Shown one piece after another: positions 27,526-36,592 of a stretch of 64,000 nucleotides of DNA (positions are counted from its first letter, which is position 1; each line of letters opens with the position of its first letter). The DNA comes from Candidatus Hydrogenisulfobacillus filiaventi (GTDB taxonomy: Bacteria > Bacillota > Sulfobacillia > Sulfobacillales > R501), in NCBI GenBank assembly GCA_902809825.1, contig LR778114.1, positions 1,302,001-1,366,000 of the forward strand, given 5' to 3'. A model generated the notes under the pieces. It saw only the letters and a program-made list of their open reading frames with translations. It was not told the DNA's origin and made no database searches. The translations under genes and the position numbers were made by a program.

Positions 27526-27553
27526 TTGACATCCGGCTGAAGACCGCTAAACT
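27526..27553 (+). promoter_or_regulatory. Sigma-A type promoter of the suf operon
   Basis: TTGACA at 27526-27531, 16-nt spacer, TAAACT at 27548-27553. Transcription would begin near 27560, just before the palindrome at 27565-27581 and 60 bp upstream of sufC. Confidence 0.75.
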
Positions 27554-27564
27554 AGAGAGGAAAA

Positions 27565-27581
27565 CCGAGTAAAATACTCGG
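27565..27581. promoter_or_regulatory. Perfect palindrome, candidate operator of the suf operon
   Basis: CCGAGTA-AAA-TACTCGG, 7-bp arms and a 3-nt centre, sitting at the expected transcription start. The GAGT/ACTC core and dyad size resemble Rrf2-family (IscR-like) sites. An Rrf2 regulator with three cysteines is encoded at 54091-54555. Binding is inference. Confidence 0.65.
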
Positions 27582-27622
27582 AAATGGCGGCCGACGCCGT
27601 CGGAGGCGAGGAGTGAGCAGCG

Positions 27623-28396
27623 GTGGCATCCCCGGTATTGGAAATCCAGGACCTCCATGTAGCCATTGGCGACAAGCCCATCCTGAAGGGCGTCACCCTG
27701 ACGGTGCGCGGCGGGGAGGTGCATGCCGTGATGGGCCCCAACGGCACCGGCAAGACCTCCCTGGCCCAGACCCTCATGGGCTGGCCCTCGTATACCGTCA
27801 CCGGCGGCCGGGTACTCCTGGACGGCCAGGATCTGCTGGCCATGCGCACCGACCAGCGGGCCCGCGCGGGGCTGTTCCTGGCCATGCAATACCCCAGCGA
27901 AATTTCGGGCGTCACCACCGCCAACTTCCTGCGCACCGCCTTAAATGCCCGCCGGGGCGAGGACAACCCCATCGGCCTCAAGGAGTTCCGTGATCAGCTG
28001 GACGCGGCCATGGACCAGCTGGAAATGAACCACCAGTTCGCCAACCGGTACCTGAACGAAGGGTTCTCGGGGGGCGAGAAGAAGCGCAATGAAATCCTGC
28101 AGATGCTGATGTTGAAGCCCCGCATCGCGGTGCTGGACGAAATCGACTCCGGCCTAGACATTGACGCGGTCAAGGTGGTGGCGGCCGGGGTGCAATCCCT
28201 GGTCGGCCCGGAATTCGGCGCCCTCATCATCACCCATTACCATCGCATCCTGGACTACATCCGGCCGGATTACGTGCACATCATGATGGACGGGCGGGTG
28301 GTCATGTCGGGCGGACCGGAGCTGGCCCACGAGCTGGAGGCCAAGGGCTACGACTGGGTCCGCAGCACCGTGCTTAACGCCGACCAGGCTCATTAA
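27623..28396 (+). CDS. sufC: Fe-S cluster assembly ATPase SufC, 257 aa
   Basis: ABC-type ATPase: Walker A GPNGTGKT, signature FSGGEKKR, Walker B IAVLDEIDSGLD and the H-loop histidine in IITHYHRIL. It forms the SufBCD scaffold on which Fe-S clusters are built. The GTG start at 27623 follows GAGGAG. First gene of the suf operon. Confidence 0.97.
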   Translation: MASPVLEIQDLHVAIGDKPILKGVTLTVRGGEVHAVMGPNGTGKTSLAQTLMGWPSYTVTGGRVLLDGQDLLAMRTDQRARAGLFLAMQYPSEISGVTTANFLRTALNARRGEDNPIGLKEFRDQLDAAMDQLEMNHQFANRYLNEGFSGGEKKRNEILQMLMLKPRIAVLDEIDSGLDIDAVKVVAAGVQSLVGPEFGALIITHYHRILDYIRPDYVHIMMDGRVVMSGGPELAHELEAKGYDWVRSTVLNADQAH

Positions 28397-28416
28397 TCCG
28401 CCGGGAGGAATCGGTC

Positions 28417-29697
28417 ATGCATGAGGGCATCGCCACCCTGGGCCCTGAAACCCTGGAAGCGGCCGTACGCAGCCGCTTTGCCGACGATCCCGACTGGCTG
28501 CGCGCACGCCGGCTGGAGCTGGCAGCGGCCGCACTGGAACGGGAGCTGCCGCAACGGCCCCATACCCCGCTGAAAAGCCGCCGGCTGGACCGCATCCCCG
28601 TCCTGGCCGCAGGGGACACCAGCCCCGCCCTGCCCGAGATCGGGGTGGAAGGGGCGGCCGGTCTGCTGGTGGTGGCCGACGGCCGGCCCCTGCGCAGCTG
28701 GCTCGACCCCGCCCTGGCCCCCCAAGGGGTGGTGTTCACCACCCTCAGCCAGGCCGCCCGCGAAGCGCCGGGCCTGGTCATGCGCTTCCTCGGCCGATCG
28801 GCGGATGATACCGCCGACCGACTGGCAGCCCTCAACGGCACCCTCTGGGACGGCGGCGCCTTCCTGTACGTTCCCCCGGGGGTGGAGATCCCCGGCCTGT
28901 TCGTGGTGTTGTACCTGACCGGGGACAGCACCCCCGGCAGCTTCCCCCGCACCCTGGCCGTGCTCGACCGCGGGGCCCGCGCGACCTTGGTGGAGCGCTT
29001 CCAGGGCGGCGGCAGCGGCCGCACCCTCTTCTCCGCCACCAGCGAGGTGTTCCTGGAGGAGGCGGCGGCGCTGACCATGGGTTCCCTCCAACAGCTGGCA
29101 GGCGGCGTGGAAGCCTTCCTGCGGCGGGCGGCCACCCTGAATGCCGACGCCACCCTCGACTGGTCGATCGGGGAATTCGGTGCCGGACTGGTGGTTACCG
29201 GGCATCAGGTGCGGCTTACCGCCCCCGGTGCCCGGGCCGCCACCACCACCGTGTTCTTCGGTTCCGGCCGTCAGCATCAGGATTACCGGGCTGAGGTCGA
29301 ACACCTGTCCCCCCACACCGCCAGCACCATGGTGGCACGGGGGGTGGTCAAGGATAAGGCCCGCACCGCCTTTTACGGCGTTTCCCACATCCATGCCGGG
29401 GCCAAGGGGGCGGATGCGCGGCAGAAGGAACAGATCCTGATGCTAAACGACGGCGCCCGCGCAGATGCGGTGCCGGCCCTGCTCATCGACGAGAACGACG
29501 TGTTCGCGGCCCATTCCGCCAGCGCCGGTCCTGTCGACCGGCAGGCCCTCTACTACCTGATGGCGCGCGGGCTGAGCGAGGAGCAGGCTGTCCGGCTGTA
29601 TGTGCACGGGTTCCTGGCCCCGGTGATCGACACCATCGGCGACCCCTGGCTGCGGGCCCGGGTGTGGGAGGAAGCGGAAGGGAAGATGCTGACGTGA
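28417..29697 (+). CDS. sufD: Fe-S cluster assembly protein SufD, 426 aa
   Basis: Beta-helix core protein paralogous to SufB; the C-terminal SAGPVDRQALYYLMARGLSE region and HSASAG motif are characteristic, and the lower similarity to SufB and position after sufC identify it as SufD. It stabilises the SufBC2D scaffold and assists iron entry. Ribosome site GGGAGGAA precedes ATG 28417. Confidence 0.95.
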   Translation: MHEGIATLGPETLEAAVRSRFADDPDWLRARRLELAAAALERELPQRPHTPLKSRRLDRIPVLAAGDTSPALPEIGVEGAAGLLVVADGRPLRSWLDPALAPQGVVFTTLSQAAREAPGLVMRFLGRSADDTADRLAALNGTLWDGGAFLYVPPGVEIPGLFVVLYLTGDSTPGSFPRTLAVLDRGARATLVERFQGGGSGRTLFSATSEVFLEEAAALTMGSLQQLAGGVEAFLRRAATLNADATLDWSIGEFGAGLVVTGHQVRLTAPGARAATTTVFFGSGRQHQDYRAEVEHLSPHTASTMVARGVVKDKARTAFYGVSHIHAGAKGADARQKEQILMLNDGARADAVPALLIDENDVFAAHSASAGPVDRQALYYLMARGLSEEQAVRLYVHGFLAPVIDTIGDPWLRARVWEEAEGKMLT

Positions 29698-30908
29698 ACC
29701 CGCTGGTGCCCCGCGAGGACTTCCCTATTCTCAGCCGCAGCGTGCATGGCCGCCGGCTGGTCTACCTGGATTCGGCCGCCACTGCCCAGAAGCCGGCCCC
29801 GGTGATCGCGGCGGTGGACCATTTCTACCGGTACACCAACGCCAACGTGCTACGCAGCGCCCACGCCCTGGCCGACGAGGCCACCGAGGCCTATGAGGCA
29901 GCCCGGGTCAAGGTAGCCCGTTTCATCGGGGCCGCCTCCCCGGCCGAGGTGGTGTTCACGCGGGGCACTACCGAATCCCTGAACGGCATCGCCCGCGGCT
30001 GGGGGGACAAGTTCGTCGGCCCCGGGGATGAGATTGTGCTCTCCCCCATGGAACATCACGCCAATCTGATCCCCTGGCAGCAGCTGGCGCGCCGCCGGGA
30101 GGCCCGCCTACGTTTCATTGAGCTGACCCCTGACGGCCGCATCACCCTGGAGGCGGCGCAGGCCGTCATCGGTCCCCGGACCCGGCTGGTGGCGCTCTCG
30201 GCGGTTTCCAACGTGCTGGGCACCATCAACCCCATCCCGGAGGTGGCCGCGCTGGCGCATCAGGTCGGTGCCGTCATGGTAGTGGACGGCGCCCAGTCGG
30301 TACCCCATGAGCCCACCGACGTGGCCGCCTTGGGAGCCGATTTCCTGGCCTTCTCCGGCCACAAGCTGGGCGGCCCTACCGGCATCGGCGTCCTCTGGGG
30401 CCGGGAGACGCTGCTGGACGCCATGGACCCCTTCCTGTTCGGGGGCGAGATGATCGCCTATGTCGACCGCGAGCATGCCACCTGGGCCGACCTGCCCCAC
30501 AAGTTCGAAGCCGGCACCCCCCATATCGCGGGGGCGGTAGGCCTGGGCGCCGCCTTGGACTACCTGCAAGCGGTCGGCATGGCCCGCGTGCGCGATCACG
30601 GGCGGGCCCTGGGGGAGGAGGCCTACCGGCGGCTGGCGGAGGCCGGGGTGCAGGTGTACGGCCCGGCGGCGCCCCGGGCCGCCCTGGTGGCCTTCAATCT
30701 GGGTCCAATCCACCCTCACGACGTGGCACAGGTGTTCGATGCCGAGGGCGTAGCCATCCGGGCCGGCCACCACTGCGCCCAGCCCCTCATGCAGTGGCTG
30801 GGAGTGGCGGCCACGGCACGGGCCAGTTTCTACATTTATAACGGCTCCGACGACATCGACGCCCTGCTGCACGCGGTTGAGGTGACAAAGAGGTACTTCC
30901 GCCGATGA
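29694..30908 (+). CDS. sufS: Type II cysteine desulfurase SufS, 404 aa
   Basis: PLP lysine K224 in SGHKLGGPTG and catalytic cysteine C361 in RAGHHCAQPL, which is the class II motif. It abstracts sulfur from cysteine as a persulfide and hands it to SufU. GTG 29694 overlaps the sufD TGA by 4 bp (GTGA), and its own stop overlaps sufU (ATGA). Confidence 0.96.
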   Translation: MNPLVPREDFPILSRSVHGRRLVYLDSAATAQKPAPVIAAVDHFYRYTNANVLRSAHALADEATEAYEAARVKVARFIGAASPAEVVFTRGTTESLNGIARGWGDKFVGPGDEIVLSPMEHHANLIPWQQLARRREARLRFIELTPDGRITLEAAQAVIGPRTRLVALSAVSNVLGTINPIPEVAALAHQVGAVMVVDGAQSVPHEPTDVAALGADFLAFSGHKLGGPTGIGVLWGRETLLDAMDPFLFGGEMIAYVDREHATWADLPHKFEAGTPHIAGAVGLGAALDYLQAVGMARVRDHGRALGEEAYRRLAEAGVQVYGPAAPRAALVAFNLGPIHPHDVAQVFDAEGVAIRAGHHCAQPLMQWLGVAATARASFYIYNGSDDIDALLHAVEVTKRYFRR

Positions 30909-31342
30909 GCCTGGACGAACTCTACCGGGAAATCATCCTGGATCACAATCAGCAGCCCCGTAACCGGGGCCGCCTGGAGCACCCCACCGCTACGGTGGGC
31001 CTGTTCAATCCGACCTGCGGCGACCAGATTCGGCTCGACCTGCTGGTGGAGGACGGCCGGGTCAAGGACATCCGGTTCGACGGACAGGGCTGCTCCATCA
31101 GCATGGCCTCCGCCTCTATGATGACGGAGGCGGTCAAGGGCAAGCCGGTTGAGGAGGCGCTAGCGCTGGCCCGCGGGTTTAAAGCCTTCCTGCGGGGGGA
31201 GCCCCCGGGGGTGGCCCTGGGGGATCTGGAGGTGCTGGGCGGGGTAACCCAGTTTCCCAGCCGGGTGAAATGTGCCACCCTGGCTCATAATGCCCTGGAG
31301 AAGGGCCTGACCGGCCAGCAGGGCGGTCTGGACGAGGAATAG
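30905..31342 (+). CDS. sufU: Sulfur transfer protein SufU, 145 aa
   Basis: IscU-like fold with zinc ligands C38, D40, C63 and C123 (NPTCGD, GQGCS, VKCATL) and the about 20-residue insertion between the second and third cysteines typical of SufU as opposed to IscU. It accepts persulfide from SufS by zinc-ligand exchange and delivers it to SufB. Confidence 0.95.
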   Translation: MSLDELYREIILDHNQQPRNRGRLEHPTATVGLFNPTCGDQIRLDLLVEDGRVKDIRFDGQGCSISMASASMMTEAVKGKPVEEALALARGFKAFLRGEPPGVALGDLEVLGGVTQFPSRVKCATLAHNALEKGLTGQQGGLDEE

Positions 31343-31391
31343 GCCGCCGGAGGCAGCCCGCGACGGCGTGCGACTAAAGGAGGAACCTGCC

Positions 31392-32792
31392 ATGTCGGTC
31401 GACAATCGCGTCGTATCGGACGAGTACCGCTACGGCTTCAACGACGGCGACGTCAGCGTGCTGAAATTCAAGCGCGGCTTGTCCCGGGAAGTGGTGGAGG
31501 AGATCTCCCGCATTAAGCAGGAGCCGAAGTGGATGCTGGACTTCCGGCTACACGCGCTGGACGTCTTCCTCTCCAAGCCCATGCCGGCGTGGGGTGCCGA
31601 CCTCTCCGCCCTGGACTTCGACAACATCGTCTACTACGTGCGCCCGTCCGAACGCCAGGGCCGCACCTGGGATGAGGTGCCGCAGGCCATCAAGGACACC
31701 TTTGAGCGCCTCGGCATCCCGGAGGCGGAGCGGAAGTACCTGGCCGGGGTCTCGGCCCAGTATGAGTCGGAGGTCGTATACCACAGCATCCGCAAGGACC
31801 TGCAGGAGAAGGGCATCATCTTCTGCGACACCGACACGGCGGTCCGGGAATACCCCGAGCTGGTGCGGGAGTATTTCGGCACGGTGGTGCCGCCGGAGGA
31901 CAACAAGTTTGCCGCCCTCAACTCGGCGGTCTGGTCGGGGGGATCCTTCGTCTACATCCCCAAGGGGGCGCGGGCGGAAACCCCTTTGCAGGCCTATTTC
32001 CGCATCAACTCCCAGAACATGGGGCAGTTCGAGCGGACGCTCATCATCGCGGAGGAGGATTCCTTCGGGCACTACGTGGAGGGCTGCACCGCCCCCACCT
32101 ACAACTCGGAGTCGCTGCATTCGGCGGTGGTGGAGATTATCATTAAGGACAACGCCCGCATCCGGTACACCACGGTGCAGAACTGGGCCCCTAACGTCTA
32201 CAACCTGGTCACCAAGCGGGCGGTAGCCTACCGCAACGCCACCATGGAGTGGGTGGACGGCAATATCGGGTCCAAGGTGACCATGAAGTATCCGGCCGTG
32301 TACCTGCTGGGGGAAGGGGCCCGCGGGTCGGTGCTCTCCATTGCGGTGGGCGGCAAGGGGCAGCACCAGGATACGGGGGCCAAAATGGTGCATATCGCGC
32401 CCAACACCACCTCCACCATCGTGTCCAAGTCCATCAGCCAGCATGGGGGCAAGACCACCTACCGCGGGCTGGTGGAGTTCGGGCCCAATGCGGCCGGCGC
32501 CAAATCCTCGGTCAAGTGTGACACCCTCATCCTGGATCCGGAGTCGAGCTCGGACACCATCCCCACCAACGAGGTGGAAACCAGCCAGGGGCACATGGAA
32601 CACGAGGCCACCGTCACCAAGGTCAGCGAGGAGCAGCTCTTCTACCTGATGAGCCGCGGCCTCAGCGAAGAGGAAGCGACCCGCCTCATCGTCATGGGCT
32701 TCATCGAACCCTTCACCCGGGAGCTGCCGATGGAGTTCGCGGTGGGGATGAACCGGCTGATCAAGTTCGAGATGGAAGGGGCTATCGGCTGA
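31392..32792 (+). CDS. sufB: Fe-S cluster assembly scaffold SufB, 466 aa
   Basis: Highly conserved beta-helix protein: [13 protein letters not shown] near the N terminus, [37 protein letters not shown] and the C-terminal [15 protein letters not shown]. Cysteines in EGCTAP and VKCDTL are the candidate cluster and sulfur ligands. The strongest ribosome site in the operon (AAAGGAGGAA) precedes ATG 31392. Confidence 0.97.
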   Translation: MSVDNRVVSDEYRYGFNDGDVSVLKFKRGLSREVVEEISRIKQEPKWMLDFRLHALDVFLSKPMPAWGADLSALDFDNIVYYVRPSERQGRTWDEVPQAIKDTFERLGIPEAERKYLAGVSAQYESEVVYHSIRKDLQEKGIIFCDTDTAVREYPELVREYFGTVVPPEDNKFAALNSAVWSGGSFVYIPKGARAETPLQAYFRINSQNMGQFERTLIIAEEDSFGHYVEGCTAPTYNSESLHSAVVEIIIKDNARIRYTTVQNWAPNVYNLVTKRAVAYRNATMEWVDGNIGSKVTMKYPAVYLLGEGARGSVLSIAVGGKGQHQDTGAKMVHIAPNTTSTIVSKSISQHGGKTTYRGLVEFGPNAAGAKSSVKCDTLILDPESSSDTIPTNEVETSQGHMEHEATVTKVSEEQLFYLMSRGLSEEEATRLIVMGFIEPFTRELPMEFAVGMNRLIKFEMEGAIG

Positions 32793-32793
32793 T

Positions 32794-33105
32794 ATGGCCT
32801 GGATACGGGTGGCAGAGGCAGCGGATGTGGAACCCGGCCGTCCGCTGCTGGTTTCCCTGGACGAGCAGGACATTGCCCTCTACCGGGTCGGCAACGAATG
32901 GTATGCGACCGATGACCTCTGTTCCCATGCCGAGGCCTCCCTGGCCGAAGGCCGGCTGGACGGCTACCGCATCACCTGTCCCCGGCACGGGGGCCAGTTC
33001 GATATCCGGACGGGGGAGGCGGTCAAGATGCCCGCCATCACCCCCATTGCCACCTTCCCGGTCCGGGAGGAAGGTGGCGTGATCTACATCGACTACGAAC
33101 CCTGA
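32794..33105 (+). CDS. Rieske-type [2Fe-2S] ferredoxin, 103 aa
   Basis: Soluble Rieske fold with cluster ligands C43/H45 (CSH) and C62/H65 (CPRH), like ferredoxin subunits of non-haem oxygenases. It starts 1 bp after the sufB stop, so it is a true operon member and probably supplies electrons for, or is an early client of, Suf assembly. Such genes at the end of suf operons are common in actinobacteria and some Firmicutes. No oxygenase is nearby. Confidence 0.9.
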   Translation: MAWIRVAEAADVEPGRPLLVSLDEQDIALYRVGNEWYATDDLCSHAEASLAEGRLDGYRITCPRHGGQFDIRTGEAVKMPAITPIATFPVREEGGVIYIDYEP

Positions 33106-33224
33106 TCCGTCGTCCCGGTGGCGAACCGGCCGTACGGACCGGGCGGGTGCATAACCCTGGCGGCGCCCGCTCAAACTAGGTCCGGTGCGGCCGGTTTCGT
33201 CGTGGACAGGAAGGGGGACCGGGA

Positions 33225-33608
33225 ATGGCACAAGCCCCGGAAGTCTTCTGTGAAGTGCGGACCTGTGGCCATTGGATGGCCGGCGACCGCTGCGCAGCCG
33301 GCAAGATCGACATCCTGATGCAGGACCCCCGCCACATGGCGGGCACGGTGGAGGAAACCGAGTGCAAGACCTTCGGGCGCAAGGATACCCTGGCCAACAT
33401 GCTGGGCGGCCTCGACAACACCAACTGGTCGGGCGCGGTGATGGAACCCTTTGCCCCCGGCCGGCAGCTCAATCCGGCCGTGACCTGTGTGGTGAAGTCC
33501 TGCCGCTATTGGGTCCCGGGCGACGGCTGCCGGGCTGCGGAAATCCGCGTCATCGGGGCCCAGGCTCAGGAATGCCAGGACACCCATTGCCAGACCTTCG
33601 TGCAATAG
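33225..33608 (+). CDS. Tandem DUF1540 cysteine-rich protein, 127 aa
   Basis: Two DUF1540-like units (about residues 8-50 and 86-125). Each shows C-x4-C, then C-(A/R)-A-x-x-I near a short strand, ending in C-x-T-F (ECKTF and HCQTF). The regular spacing implies metal or disulfide stabilisation. DUF1540 has no assigned function. It lies 119 bp after the Rieske gene, in the same direction, with its own GGAAGGGGG ribosome site; it may be read from the suf promoter. Convergent with the next gene (7-bp gap). Confidence 0.85.
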   Translation: MAQAPEVFCEVRTCGHWMAGDRCAAGKIDILMQDPRHMAGTVEETECKTFGRKDTLANMLGGLDNTNWSGAVMEPFAPGRQLNPAVTCVVKSCRYWVPGDGCRAAEIRVIGAQAQECQDTHCQTFVQ

Positions 33609-33615
33609 CGGTGGC

Positions 33616-34779
33616 CTACCCGCCCAGGCGGGCGGCCAGGAAAGCCCGGACCCCCGGCAATCCCAGCAAGGTGGCCAGCAGCACCACCGCCGCCAGGACA
33701 TAGAGCCGCTGGTTAAGGCTGTCCCGGTCATCCTCTAGTACCTGCTGCTGGATGCGGTCGAACAGTTCGTCCAGACGGCGGGACGCCTTCGCCTCCAGCC
33801 ACAGGCGTTCATCCTGGATGTCCCGCGAGAGGCTGTAAAACCACATCCCCCGCCGGAATTGCCGGAAGAGATGGGCAAACTCCGACGTCCCCTGCAACCA
33901 CCGCCAGAACCCGTGCCAGAAATGGCGGCTACGGCGGTTGCGTCCGGTCAGTTCCGAAATCTGCAACAGTACCTGGCGCTGAACCTCCGCCAGCAGCACC
34001 ATCGGCAGGTAACGCGCCCCCACCCAGGTCAGGGTGTTCCCGGGACGGGTCACCTGGGGCACCTCCACCCCCCCGTTATGGGACAGGGCCAGGATGAATT
34101 CGCCGGCGGGGGTAAACCCGTACCGGGTGCTGGCCCATTGGTGGAACACCCGGTCCGTCGGCGGCGGATTGAGAAAACTGCCGGCTCCGTTCTCCCGCAT
34201 GTCGGCCGTCGCCGGATGCCGCTTGAAACGACGGCCGGCATCAAACCAGTCCGCCACCGTATACGGCCCCAGGCGCCGGGTCCAGCCCTCGCCCTGGCGG
34301 GCATCCACCGCGGCGAAGCTTAATACCTTGCAATAGGCGATCCCGGGCGGCCGCACGGTCAGGTCCTCCGCCAGGACGGCCCAAAGCGCCTGCCGGAATT
34401 CGGCATTAAAGCGCAGTAAACCCTCCAGCCCCGGTTCCGGGCCCTCGAAAGCGGCCCGGACCACCACCGCATCCCATTCCCACCCCCGGGCTAGGCGGAA
34501 CCGCCAGACCTCCAGCGGACCCCACTGCACCGGTAGCGGGGACGATGGCAGGCGCTCCACCGGAAGCGGCTGTTCCCCCACCGACACCGCCCGCCGGAAG
34601 AAGGCCAGGACCTCATCCGAAAACTGGTGGGGATCCGGCAGCACGGGCCGCGCCGGGGACCGGCGGCCGCCGGACGGCGGCAGCGCCCCGCGGGGAAGCA
34701 CCACATAAAAATACGTGACGGCCACCGGCCGGCCCCCGGCCGGGGTGACAATCCGAGGTTGCTCCTCCCGCCGCTCCAT
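33616..34779 (-). CDS. Unrecognised protein with C-terminal membrane anchor, 387 aa
   Basis: A mixed soluble domain of about 350 residues, rich in Trp and Arg, then one hydrophobic helix near the C terminus (RLYVLAAVVLLATLLGL) and a short basic tail. The region before the helix (DERLWLEAKASRRLDELFDRIQQQVLEDDRDSL) is predicted long helix or coiled coil. This resembles the architecture of tail-anchored proteins, but I recognise no family. ATG 34779 has a weak ribosome site (GTAGGGCGG); a -10-like TATACT at 34831-34836 on the minus strand could serve it. Confidence 0.6.
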   Translation of the reverse strand: MERREEQPRIVTPAGGRPVAVTYFYVVLPRGALPPSGGRRSPARPVLPDPHQFSDEVLAFFRRAVSVGEQPLPVERLPSSPLPVQWGPLEVWRFRLARGWEWDAVVVRAAFEGPEPGLEGLLRFNAEFRQALWAVLAEDLTVRPPGIAYCKVLSFAAVDARQGEGWTRRLGPYTVADWFDAGRRFKRHPATADMRENGAGSFLNPPPTDRVFHQWASTRYGFTPAGEFILALSHNGGVEVPQVTRPGNTLTWVGARYLPMVLLAEVQRQVLLQISELTGRNRRSRHFWHGFWRWLQGTSEFAHLFRQFRRGMWFYSLSRDIQDERLWLEAKASRRLDELFDRIQQQVLEDDRDSLNQRLYVLAAVVLLATLLGLPGVRAFLAARLGG

Positions 34780-34945
34780 CTGCGTCCGCCCTACCCGCCC
34801 GCCGCCGGACCTGCGTCGGTTTTTTCCCCCAGTATAACCCCCTGCGCTCCCCGCCTCATCTTCCGGGAGCTGCCGCGGGGCATCGATGCGTAAACCGGAC
34901 CCCTTCCACGGGTACACTACCCCTGACCGACGGCCTGGCGGGAGC

Positions 34946-35239
34946 GTGAACCGGTTGGAACTCGAACTGCTGCTGCACACCCCGGGGGATTCGTGCGGGA
35001 TCGCCATCGCCCCGCTCGAGGCGGGCCGGCCGGTCACGGGACTGGTGCTCGCGGACCGGTCCTCCCTTCAGCTGACGCCCCTGGAGGACATTCCCCTGGC
35101 TCACAAGGTGGCCGTCCGGGCAGTGGCAGCCGGGCAGCCCGTGATCCTGTACGGGCAGCCGATCGGCCAGGCCACCCGTCCCATCCGTCCGGGCGAACAC
35201 GTGCATACCCATAATCTTAAGAGTTTGAGGTGGACATGA
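34946..35239 (+). CDS. UxaA-type dehydratase small subunit (SAF domain), 97 aa
   Basis: SAF domain as found at the N terminus of altronate dehydratase (UxaA) and as the small subunit of split enzymes: GIAIAPLEAGRPV, then DIPLAHKVAVRAVAAGQPVILYGQPIGQAT. The family dehydrates sugar acids (altronate, galactarate) or, as SuyA, works on sulfolactate. Start is uncertain: GTG 34946 suits the family's N terminus, while ATG 34886 would add 20 residues; TTG 34955 is a third option. The stop overlaps the large-subunit start (ATGA). Confidence 0.8.
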   Translation: MNRLELELLLHTPGDSCGIAIAPLEAGRPVTGLVLADRSSLQLTPLEDIPLAHKVAVRAVAAGQPVILYGQPIGQATRPIRPGEHVHTHNLKSLRWT

Positions 35240-36399
35240 CCGTGGGCAACTACACCTTCCCGGGATACCGGCGGCCCGACGGACGGGTCGGCGTGCGCAA
35301 TCTGGTGCTGCTCCTCCCCATTGACGGCATCGCCAACCGGGCCGCAGAGAACGTCGCCCATATCGTCCGCGGCACCACCGCCCTCAAGCATCCCTATGGC
35401 GACCTGCAGTTCGGGGAGGACCTCGAGGTCTTCTTCCGGGTGCTGATCGGGGCCGGCACCAATCCCAACGTGGCAGCCGTGATCGTCATCGGACTGGAAC
35501 CGGTGTGGGTGGACCGGGTCGCCTCCGGCATCGCGGCGAGCGGAAAGCCGGTGGCGCGGTTCGTCATCGGGCAGGCCGGGGACCTGGCCACGATTGAACG
35601 GGCGGCCCGGAAGGCGGTGGACTTCGTGATCCGGGCCAGCGAGCTGCGGCCGGAACCGGCCGGCCTGGACGCGATCATCCTGGCCGTGAAGTGCAGCGAA
35701 TCGGACCCCACCAGCGGGCTGGCCGCCAACCCGGTCGTCGGCCTGGTGGTGGACCGGGTGGTGGCAGCCGGGGGAACGGTGCTGTTCGGGGAAACCTCGG
35801 AGCTGACCGGGGCCGAACAGCTGGTAGCGGACCGTTTCCGGACCCTGGAGGAGCGGGAAAGGTTCCTCCGGGTCTATCAAGAGTACGTCGGTTTCCTGGC
35901 CTCCCAGCATGCCAGCCTCCTGGGCTCCCAGCCCAGTCAGGCCAACCTCCAGGGCGGGTTGACCACCATCGAGGAAAAGGCCTTCGGGAACCTCACCAAG
36001 ATCGGGCAGGCCCCGATCGAAGGAGTGCTGGAAAGCGCCCAGCACCCCCCGGACCGGGGCCTGTGGTTCATGAACACCTCCAGCGCGGCAGCGGAGGTGC
36101 TGACCCTCTTCTCCGCCGCCGGCACCGGTCTCGCGGTGGTGACCACCGGCCAGGGCAATATCATCGGGAATCCGCTCATGCCGGTCCTCAAACTGACCGC
36201 CAACCCGCAGACCGCCCACACCATGGCCGAGCATGTCGACCTCGACCTCTCCCCGGTGCTGCGCCAGGAGGTGACCCCGGAGGCCGCCGCCGACCAGCTG
36301 CTGGACCTGATCCTGCGGGTGGCAGGGGGCCGCTGGACGGCGGCGGAGGTGCTGCGGCACACCGAATTCGTGCCCGTCAAGCTGTTCCGGAGCGCCTGA
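35236..36399 (+). CDS. UxaA-type dehydratase large subunit, 387 aa
   Basis: The UxaA C-terminal domain: YRRPDGRVGVRNLVLLLP at the start, KCSESDPTSGLAANPVVG, ETSEL, and a C-terminal TGQGNIIGNPLMPVLKLTANP block. With the SAF subunit it should form an iron-dependent dehydratase for a hexarate/hexonate or a lyase of the SuyB type; substrate is not readable. ATG 35236 is chosen for the 4-bp overlap with the small subunit; GTG 35230 is an in-frame alternative. Confidence 0.87.
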   Translation: MTVGNYTFPGYRRPDGRVGVRNLVLLLPIDGIANRAAENVAHIVRGTTALKHPYGDLQFGEDLEVFFRVLIGAGTNPNVAAVIVIGLEPVWVDRVASGIAASGKPVARFVIGQAGDLATIERAARKAVDFVIRASELRPEPAGLDAIILAVKCSESDPTSGLAANPVVGLVVDRVVAAGGTVLFGETSELTGAEQLVADRFRTLEERERFLRVYQEYVGFLASQHASLLGSQPSQANLQGGLTTIEEKAFGNLTKIGQAPIEGVLESAQHPPDRGLWFMNTSSAAAEVLTLFSAAGTGLAVVTTGQGNIIGNPLMPVLKLTANPQTAHTMAEHVDLDLSPVLRQEVTPEAAADQLLDLILRVAGGRWTAAEVLRHTEFVPVKLFRSA

Positions 36400-36592
36400 G
36401 CGGGTGCCCGGCCCGGGCATGCCCGGCGGCCACGCAGGGTCCGCTGGCACCCCCGCGGGGCCGGTCCCCGCCCGGGTTCCGGGATGTTCCAGTAACCGGG
36501 GTCCGGGAGCCGACGTTCCTGAGGACGCTGGGGATTCGGATGGAACACCGGACTGTCCAGGGAGGCGCACCGTTTATGACAGCCGGGCATTT

